In this document: piece by piece, positions 55,423 to 64,000 of the stretch | Layout of the letters: each line of letters begins with the position of its first letter | Numbering within the stretch: the first letter of the stretch is position 1 | Assembly (NCBI RefSeq): GCF_002865645.1 | Contig: NW_020194618.1 | Coordinates: forward strand, 372,001-436,000 | Reading direction: 5' to 3' | Length of the DNA stretch: 64,000 nucleotides | Origin: Hyaloscypha bicolor E | Lineage: Eukaryota > Ascomycota > Leotiomycetes > Helotiales > Hyaloscyphaceae | Position numbers and translations under genes: made by a program | The notes under the pieces: generated by a model | The model's database searches: none | The model's input: the letters and a program-made list of their open reading frames with translations, nothing else | Told to the model about the DNA's origin: nothing

Positions 55423-58132
55423 AATTTCCTTAACAAAGCTCGCAAGAAAGCAGAGGAGGCCTTTAAAGAGATCCAAACTCAAGCGCAAGCACAAGCACAA
55501 GGCAGCGGCCAGTCTCGCCCTCAAAACGCCCATCAGCAAGCCCCTCACCCGTACCCGCAACAACACAGTCCACAACAATTTTCACCTCCTCAATTCCACC
55601 ACCAACAACAACAAAACTATCCGCAGCCAGTTTCTCAAGTCCCACAGCAGCAACCATATGCCATTTCACAGCTTCCTCCCCAAGGCAGTCAGCAACCTTC
55701 CTTCCAGCAAGGGTACCCCGCCCCACAGCCAAATCAATACTATCCACCTCCTCTACAGGTCTTTGAAGGGGTCCCCTCTCCATTTGCTCCCGGTGTGTGT
55801 GCTCTTGAGCTCCCTTTCCCGCCTTAATGCACCATAAGTTGCTGCATCTTCAAGTTTCCAATTCGAGTAAAGGCTAATGCTTCATTGTTTAGGCCAGCAA
55901 TACCCTCCGCCCCCACACCAGCCTTCAGCTCATGGAAACTACCAGCAGCTTCCCCAGGGCCATTCTGCTACTGTACCTCAACCCCACGAAGTTCCAGCTC
56001 CTGTTCCAACCCCTCAAGCGCGAGCACCGGCAACCATCGCCGCACCTCAAAATGCTACTAGTAAATGCCTTGCCAAAGAGTGGGTATTACCATCCCGCCA
56101 CAGGTTCTACTGTTTTATCCCATCCCTTGGAGTTTCAGGAGAGTCATTTACCCTGTGCGCCAATTGTTTCCAATCAAATGTCGCCTCGTACACTCTTGCA
56201 TCCAACTTTATAGAGTTTCACACTACGAATGAAAGCCTTCGCCTGGTGTGCGACTTCAGTATCCCCAGGATACGAAATACTTGGTTCTCCCAGTGTGTTC
56301 CTCGGAACTCAGTTCAGCCTCTGGTGGAATTCCCGCGGTTCGCCGAAAAGCTCAGCCCCTGTGATGGATCCACCATATCAAGTCCCGGTCCCTTTTGGAT
56401 CACCAGAAATCAAATTATTCCCGATCTCGCTGTTTGCCAAACTTGCTTTGAGTTGTTTCTTCGCCTCACTTCATTCGAAGAACACTTCGAGAACAAAACC
56501 TACCTCGAGACTCGAGATTGGTCCTGTGATTTAGCATTTCCCTTCTTTAAGCGGGCCTTGATTGCAGAACTTGAGAAGACAAGCCCAAGTTTCCAGGACT
56601 TGGCTGATGAATTCAACCTACGGTTCAAAATGGCACCGTGCTCTGGAGTCGGAAACCCCATTTCCACTTTTGAAAACGACCAATCACAGTCTCTCGTGTT
56701 TACTGCCGTCGGAGGCAAATCAGGAAATATCTGTTTTGCGTGCTATTCCGACTGCCTCGCAAACACCTCCCTAGAAGACGAGTTTGTAGGAGCAGCATTG
56801 GGCGCTGATCAGAAGACCACGGTGACGTGTGATCTAGCATCTGGGTACTCGAAATCAGCAATGGAGATAGCAGTTCAGCAAAGTGACATCGAAGTTTGGA
56901 GAAGCGCTGTTGGTATGGCAGGAAAGGTTGGTGTGTGCTTTGGAAGGAAGGGGGTGACCGAGGAAGAATGGGAGAAGAAAGTGGCCGAGCATGGTTCGCT
57001 TGCTCAATGGTGGCACGTTAACAACTGCCCAAGCATTGAGATATGCCCTTCATGCTATTGGCTGATTGTCAAGCTTTTCAAGGCTGATAGCATGTTTTCC
57101 CCTATCACTCGACCCTTGCGAGGTGGTATTGTGCGGATGTGTTTTCTCGCCGTCTCAAGTACGCCATTGGATACATCACCTGAGAATCCCGACAATTTCG
57201 AAAATTCACTCATATGGAGAGGTCGGCGTTTAAGGGATGCAATAAGCACCGGATCCGAAACTGGTAACTTCTCGAAGCTTGAGTCGGAAGCTGCTTCAAT
57301 ATCGCAGGAATTCCCACCCTGTGGAGGCAACGACAGGGGCTTCAAGCGCCCAAGTGGCCGAAAGTGGTACGGGCGACTATCCCAGAACATGGCTAGCACC
57401 GATGATTGCACTGTTGTGATGTGTGAAGAATGCTGGTCGCGAACTGTCAGAGGGACTCCGTTGGAAAGTGCATTCAGCATGGATCTCACTGACGCCGCAT
57501 ATCAGCACGAGGGAGAAACTGGATACATGTGTCAACCATATTCCGATCGTGCTCGAATGGAGCTTCGCGGTGCTGCTCAACGAGCAAACTTAGCTTCTTT
57601 TGCGAGGTATTGGAACACGAGAGAAGCATTGCGGAAGAAGAGCCAACAGTGGCTCCCAATTTTACAACAGCAGGCCCTCAAGCAGCAAATGCAGAATCAT
57701 CAGCAGAGCATGAACATGATGCTGAAAGTTAACGCCCAGGCAAACGCGCTGTCGAGAATTGGGGCTGCGGGCGTAGCTGAGGCTGCTATGAGCGACCCAG
57801 GTACTTATATTGACACCCCCCATCATCCCTCCTTTTCATTTCTCGAATCATTTGAATATCTTTTACTAGGTAAACTAACGTCTTCCAGGTGTCAGATATG
57901 GAAACTCTCAGGTGAGTCTGATTGTGATACGACAGTATTGGACATTTGCGCTGATAAGTGGAAGATCGGCTACGACTCATACACCAAGGGACGAGCGGAG
58001 GCGGAACAGGATTGGCAGAACGCTTCGAAGATGGATACTGGGCTCGGGGCAAGCATGTCGACAGCGGCAGAGTCGCAGAGGCTCATACAATTGGCGTCTA
58101 TGGATGAAGCGGCATTTAAGGCTTATGAATGA
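55420..58132 (+). CDS. Large cysteine-pair-rich protein with Gln/Pro-rich head, unknown function
   Basis: Model: 55420-55792, 55893-57800, 57889-57911 and 57965-58132 (823 residues). Introns start GTGTGT, GTACTT and GTGAGT. The third exon is only 23 bases and gives VRYGNSQ. The last acceptor (GGAAG) is weak but keeps frame. Residues 1-25 form a basic amphipathic helix (NFLNKARKKAEEAFKEIQ). Residues 25-180 are Gln/Pro/Tyr-rich and prion-like. The body contains repeated CxxC pairs (LCANCFQ, VCQTCFEL, ICFACYSDC, ICPSCYW, MCEECW), suggesting metal-binding modules of one repeated type. A Gln-rich helix (LQQQALKQQMQNHQQSMN) lies near 650-700, then a conserved-looking C-tail. I do not recognise a named family. 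Cytosolic or nuclear scaffold is a guess. The frame stays open even across the two last introns, so a gene finder may miss them. Confidence 0.8.
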
Positions 58133-58420
58133 ATGTGTGGGTATTATGGCATGGCATTAAAATCTCTTCTCTCCTCTCCCTAGCATCCCCTCTTTTCGTC
58201 TTCGCATACGGATATCGGGGCATAAAGTCATGCGACTTCAGGGCATGCATGGCTGCGATACACTATTCGTCCATTACAGGTTCAGATTATACTTTGTATA
58301 TACTATTATGTAGTGGAGGCAGACGCTAGAAATCCATAGGCTTAAGCCCTGTAAGGCGTTTCAGGGATTAAAAGACATTTCTAGGGTATGCCCCTGCAAC
58401 TTTCGTACAAGGGCTTGATT
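58133..58420. other. 3' region before the AT-rich island
   Basis: Normal-composition DNA for about 290 bases, then an abrupt change to AT-rich sequence near 58420. Confidence 0.5.
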
Positions 58421-60900
58421 ACTAAAGTGCCCTATCCATTAGTAATAATAAGTTCTTGCAAATTACTTTATTATTATCTCTGTTATAATATTTATTATAG
58501 CCTCGAATATTACTTCTTTTTTTTATAGATAATTTATAATAATTATTATATTAATATATTCTTTATTTTATAAAAGCTCAATTATAAAGTTAATTAGAAT
58601 CTTTACTAAATTTGACTTGAAATAAAAAGTGGCTTTAGATATTTTAAGGGCAATTTCTTTATATTTTATTTCTCTTATAAATATTATAGTTTTATATAAA
58701 CTAGTATATTTGTTTTATAAGCCCAAGCTTATAAGTTTATATATTATAAGGCATTTTATATATAAATAAAAATAAAAATTCTTTTAAACTTAAAGTTTTA
58801 ATTTTATAAAGTATAATTTAACTATTTTTATATTTTTTCCTATAATTATAAATTATTATAATTAATAAAAGTCGTAAACTTTTAATATAAAAGTTATTAT
58901 TTCTAGGTTTTAAGGCCTAAAAGCGTTTTTATAAAGCCTAAAAATATTTAAAAAATGTCTTATATATATAAATCTATAAGCTTAAGCTTATTAATATATT
59001 TAGTTAAAAGAATTATTATATAAATAAAATACTTATAATATTTTATTTTAAATAATTATATTAAATCGAGTTATAAATTTATTAAATTAGTTTTATATAA
59101 AGCTTTTTTAAATCGGAAATATATTATTATTTTCCGAAAAGTAATTATTTAAACTAAAATAATAAATATTTTTTATTAATATTTTTATTTTTAAATTAAA
59201 TAAAAATATTTATTTATTTTCTTATATTACCTTAATTATAGCCTAATATAGCTTGTTTTTCTTTTAAATATTATATTAAAGCTTTCTTAATATATTTTAA
59301 ATATTATTTTTTATTTATTACTTTATTTATTATTAATATAACTTCTATTTTATTTTTGGCTTTTTAAATTTAATATAAAGAAATCTTCTTATTTTTTTTA
59401 AAGAGCTTTTATTTCGTTTTATTTACTTTTTTACTAATCTGTATTTATAAGTTAGGCCTTTATATTTTATTAGTTTCTAGACTAAATACTTTTTTCTTAA
59501 TCTCGATTTTTTAGGCCAGGCTTAAGAAATTAAATAGGCTTTTTCTTAATTATTAAAATAGCTATATTATAAATTACCTATTTATATAACTAATTATATA
59601 ATCTTATATTATAGATATAACTCGACTAGTAAACTAGTTCTAATTAGGCTTAGTAAATTTAGGAATTATATATTAATATTATAATATTATAATTCTTATT
59701 TCTAAATATTAATTATTTTACTAACTATTAGTATAGCTATAGTTATTAATAGTTATATAATATAGTTATATAATATAAAAGTAACTAGAAATAACGGGAT
59801 ATAAGTAATAATTATATAACCTTATATTATATAATAACTCGACTAGTAACTAGTTTCTATTAGGCTTAGTAGATTTAGGAATTATATATTAATACTATAA
59901 TATTATAATTCTTACTTCTGGATAATAACTACTTTACTAACTTTATATAAATAGTATTTTATAACTATATAATAGTATTATATATTTCTAGTAAACTAAT
60001 ACTAATTAGTTTATATATATAAATTAGATAGTAAGAAGAATTAAGCTATATTTACTTAAGATTCGGTTTCTTGAAAGCAAAGCCATTATTCTATATTAAA
60101 AAGAAAATAACTATTAATTACCTTTATTTATAATTCGGGTTTATAAAAAGAGAAAAATACTTGATTTTACTAAGGCCCGATTAAGCTATATTAAAGGGAG
60201 AAGATAATAGTTGCCTTTGCCTATAATTCGATTATATAGAAAAAAAAAGATATTATTTTTTACTAATTACTAAATAGTTAGTTATTTAATTATCTAACTA
60301 TCCTATAAAACCACTTTCTTTATAAAAAATCACTCTTTCTATAACTATTTAAATATCTGGGGCTCTTAAGCTTTAGAACTATTAAGTCCTCTCGAAATTT
60401 TAATATTTTATTTTTTAAATTCCATTTCCTAAATTTCTTATTATAAACGAAATTTTTACCTTAAATATAATAACTTCTATTTATTTACCTTATAAATTAC
60501 TCTTTTTTCTATAAATCTATCCTTTTTATAAATTACTATACCTTAAACTAGATATAAGCCTATAAAATATATAATAATAGAACTTACTATATAGATAATT
60601 CCTTTATTAAATCTATCTAATCTAATTACTTTATATCTATAAAGAATAATAATTTCAAGGAAATAGTAATAAAATAAAAATATAGAATTAATCTAGATAT
60701 TATTATAGTATAAGAGATATTAGAATTTTTAGATATTAAACTATTTTAATACATTTTCTACAAAATAGTTAATAATAATCTTTAGGAACTATTTAAATAT
60801 AACTTTAAGAACTTTATTTATTAAAGGAATTTTAATAAGCTTGAATTACTAGAAATACTATATTTATATAAGATCTTTTAGTATAGTAATATATATATAT
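58421..60900. repeat. AT-rich RIP-like island
   Basis: About 2.5 kb of extremely AT-rich sequence dense in TpA and stop codons on both strands, without any frame. Two related blocks (about 59600-59700 and 59815-59915, both containing CTCGACTAGTAA and GTAGATTTAGGA-like phrases) show that it is made of decayed repeats. It probably belongs to the left part of the retrotransposon listed next, or to another element. Confidence 0.65.
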
Positions 60901-63900
60901 AATAAAATACTAATACTTTTATTATTATAACTATTTTACTTTCTATTATTAAGGAAAATATATAATATATCTAGATAAATAAGAATCTATTAATAGCTAG
61001 ACTAAATCTTATAAAAAGACTAATTCTATTAGGCTTTATTACTTTTATAAAAAACAAGTATCTAGAATTTATTATTTTTAATATTCTTATATTACTATTA
61101 TTATTTTCTTTTCTATTATTATATTCTATACTTCTACTAGATTTATATACTAGTATAGAAGCTCTAGAAGCAAATAGTATACTTCTATTAGTCCTACTAC
61201 TATTACTATAACTATATCCGAATAATCCCCAATTCCCTTTAATTATAAGACTTATTAGAGAAGTTACCAAGATTTATACTAAAGAATAAAAGTATAATAG
61301 AACTAATAATAATTTTGATTATAAACTTACTATTTTCCTTAATATCTACTAATATATAGAGCTTCTATAAGAGGTACTAATATAAGATTTTCCTATTATA
61401 TTAAAGAAACTAGCTTAAGACTATTTCTATAGTAACCAGTTTTCTTAATATATATATAAAAAGGCTTATATTAATATCTATAGCTTCTTTAAAGGCCCTG
61501 AATTCGAATATCGAAATTTAGATAAGTAGAATACTATTATATTAGCTTCTATAATAGCTAAATTTCTGGAAAAGATAACGTTTGAGACTATTTAACTATT
61601 AATTAATAAACTATATTAACTATAGTACGGTTTTATATCCAACTTATAAAATACCGAATTCCTTTATAATAAAATTATTACCTCTTATTAAAGCTTCCGG
61701 ATATATAAATATATAATCTCAGATTCTCCTGTAAATTTCGGCTAGCTTATTAATAAACTCTAGTTATCTATTATTATATATAAAAGTAAATAATAAGCCA
61801 ATTCCGAAATCTTTTTTACTAATTAATAATATTATTCTTAGAACTCTCTAAACTATTACTCCTCCGGAAATTATTAATACGGACCCAGCTATAACTTCGG
61901 AACCTGTAATAACTATTTCAAATCCTGTAATTATAATAATTATATCCTGAAGTTATATTTTATATATAAGAAACCTGAATACTACTTATAGAAATATATA
62001 CCAGAGGAATAAGAGGCTAAGAAGATTCGATTTAGGAGTAGAAATATCTATTAGTTTAAATCCCGGAATACCTGTAATTTTAATAAATGCTTTAGTAATA
62101 CTTATATATAGTATATTACTAAAGCCGAAGGTAAAGAGAGTAATAAGAATAGTAAGAACGAACTAGTAAATAATGCTTTTAAAGCTTTATTAGCAGAAAT
62201 AGACAAAAAAGAGAAATATTATTCAGATTTCTATTTTACTTTAATTGAGAGCTTTTTAGCTACTCTTACTACTTCTATTCTACTAATAACTATAGCTAAT
62301 ATCCTTATAGATAACCTTACTTTCCTTTTCTTTATATATTAGATAATAGGCGAAAACTATATTTTAGAGCCTATTAAACCCTTAATAGAAAATATCTAGA
62401 CTTTTATAATTAATAGTATATTAAGATATAATACTTACTACTTTTATAAAATCGTAATTAATACCAGAGCTTCTAGATACTTAACTACTGTTTCTAACTA
62501 ATTCCAAGCTCTCTAGTAGACTAATAATAGTATTAAACTTAATAAAACTACTAAAGGTTAAATTAATATCTAGTTTAGTATTAGATCTATATTTTCTATT
62601 AGATCTATAATAGTAAATATACTAATTAGGTAAATACAATTCTATATTATACTTTTAAAGACTCTATTTTTATTTAGCTTAGCTAATATAGATAAGCTAG
62701 GGGTCTATTTTAATAATCTTACTAATTATCTTATTACTTTTACCAGAAAATATATACCTATAATATAATATTTCAAATACTTTTTCCTGCTTTAAAATAC
62801 TATATTATAAGGCTTTATTTCCGAATTTTTTACTTATAACTTCTGCTTTCTTATAAAGGTCGAATTATAATATCTATACTATTATTTTGGTTATTTATCT
62901 ATTAGTAAGCTCCGAAATATACTAAAATAAGTAGGCTATAATATTAATATAGAAGCTTTCGAATACCTTACGAAATACTATAAATAATACCAGAAATATA
63001 GCCAATTATCCGGATAATTCAAGTTTACCTAAGAAATAATATTAGCTTTAACTATTCTATTATTATTAATATTTTCTATATTTCCGGTAAGTCTATATTC
63101 TATATTATTAATAAAGGTACTCGATATTAAGCCGGCTAATAGCTTTAGAATATTAGTATAATATATATCTGGGATATACTTAAGTAATACTGGATTAATA
63201 ACTATTTAGGTTCTTCTAATTAGATTATAATAGATACCGGAAAGCAGTTTACTAGTAAGAAGTTTACTTAGCTTATAAATACTATAGGAACTAAGGTTAA
63301 GATTATCCCTATAAAAGCTTATAATTCTATCGGAATTATAGAATACTATTATAGCCTAATCTAATATACCTATTTTATTATTATAGCCGAAATTAATAGA
63401 ATTAATAAGGATACCGTATTCCAAATAGCTTTTAAAGCTATTAATAACTTTATAGGACCTAATAGTATTATTCTAACTCTTCTGGTTTATAGTACTTTAC
63501 TTCAAATAACTAAATATAATATTCTATTACCTACTATATTATAGTAATTAGTAGTATTTAAGAAAGTAATAGTAGAAATTTAGAAGCTTTAAACTAGATA
63601 TCAAATTGCAAATGTTTTAAATACCTGAAATAGTTCTAGTATTACTAATATCTATAAACTATCTCTAAATTCGAATATTTTTATTTAGTATAAAGGAAAT
63701 ACCAGTTAATCTAGTAGTTAGGATAGACTATATAAACTAGTAGCTATTAATAGAGAGAACTATATACTAGCTCTACTATATAGTAATACTACCTTCTATT
63801 TAATCTCTATAAAGCCCTTTTATATAGGGAATATTAAGGTTATTACTAATAGCCCCGAATCTGAACCTGTTCCCGAACCTAATAGTAAGGCTAAAAGTAA

Positions 63901-64000
63901 TACAAATATAATTCCTCCTACTATTTCTGCTATTCTACCAAAATATAGCAGAAGATATCCTTATAAGACCCCGGATATTATAGTATTTCTATAGAATAAT
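60901..64000 (+). mobile_element. RIP-mutated Ty1/copia-type retrotransposon, truncated by window end
   Basis: Through many stops the plus strand reads copia polyprotein blocks in order. These are gag-like sequence with a degraded zinc knuckle (about 61300-62150), protease-like sequence (about 62400-62750), integrase (about 63220-63480: DTGKQFT-like, then an IGIIEYYYS-like piece and AFKAINNFIGP), and the downstream LPLNSNVLVWxKGNTS-like block with KPFYI (about 63650-63840). A Pro/Ser linker ends YPYKTPDIIVFL at the window edge. Integrase before reverse transcriptase is the copia order. The RT and RNase H should lie beyond 64000. Dense TAA/TAG stops indicate RIP. It cannot encode active protein. 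Confidence 0.75.

Noticed and set aside
60971..61270. 99-codon minus-strand frame in AT-rich DNA
   Set aside because: Antisense to the copia relic in stop-poor AT-rich DNA; composition is Ser/Ile/Asn/Lys-rich as expected by chance.
1..64000. CRISPR arrays, rRNA genes, bacterial operons, viral genes
   Set aside because: None seen. Repeats are transposon-type and genes have fungal introns. I found no viral coding sequence.

Overview
The window reads as filamentous ascomycete (Pezizomycotina) nuclear DNA, plausibly Leotiomycetes. The subphylum is supported by many 44-100 base GT-AG introns with CTAAC/CTGAC-like branch sites, Zn2Cys6 and fungal_trans_2-type regulators, a HET-domain relic, a MYND protein and a Git1-type permease. 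It is also supported by AT-rich islands of dead transposons whose damage looks like repeat-induced point mutation (RIP). The class-level guess is inference only.

Layout. 1-14 kb is ordinary gene space: a small membrane protein, a disordered one-helix protein, a Git1/Pho84-type phosphodiester or phosphate permease (four exons resolved), a degenerate pyrimidine-rich repeat stretch, a 600-700 residue disordered protein and a Zn2Cys6 transcription factor. 14-18 kb holds a zinc-cluster gene relic and an inverted-repeat element. 18-24.5 kb holds a fungal_trans_2-type regulator without a zinc cluster, divergent from an MFS exporter of the drug:H+ antiporter type, then a broken NRPS-like reductase fragment and a dCTP-deaminase/dUTPase-like gene. 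24.5-37.5 kb is repeat-rich: two adjacent inverted-repeat miniature elements, a small cysteine-rich secreted protein, a two-domain ABM-like protein, a foldback element whose tips are themselves hairpins, and a hAT-like element with an 8-base target duplication.

37.5-52 kb mixes intact and dead genes. A MYND gene is cut by one TAA, a secreted GMC oxidoreductase is broken in several places, a HET-domain gene is degraded, and a RutA-like flavin monooxygenase is degraded. Between them lie an intact AidB-type acyl-CoA dehydrogenase and mitochondrial lipoyl synthase. 54-58 kb has a PPOX-type split-barrel flavoprotein and a cysteine-rich protein with a 23-base microexon. From 58.4 kb to the end there is AT-rich DNA holding a heavily mutated Ty1/copia-type retrotransposon that runs off the window.

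No gene set here is a convincing new multi-gene system. The most unusual items are the palindrome-tipped foldback element, the nested dead hAT element, the run of pseudogenes sharing C-to-T-compatible nonsense changes, and several odd introns (two GC-AG introns, in-frame stop-free introns, a microexon). Exon models were read by eye from splice signals and reading frame; none is transcript-supported.
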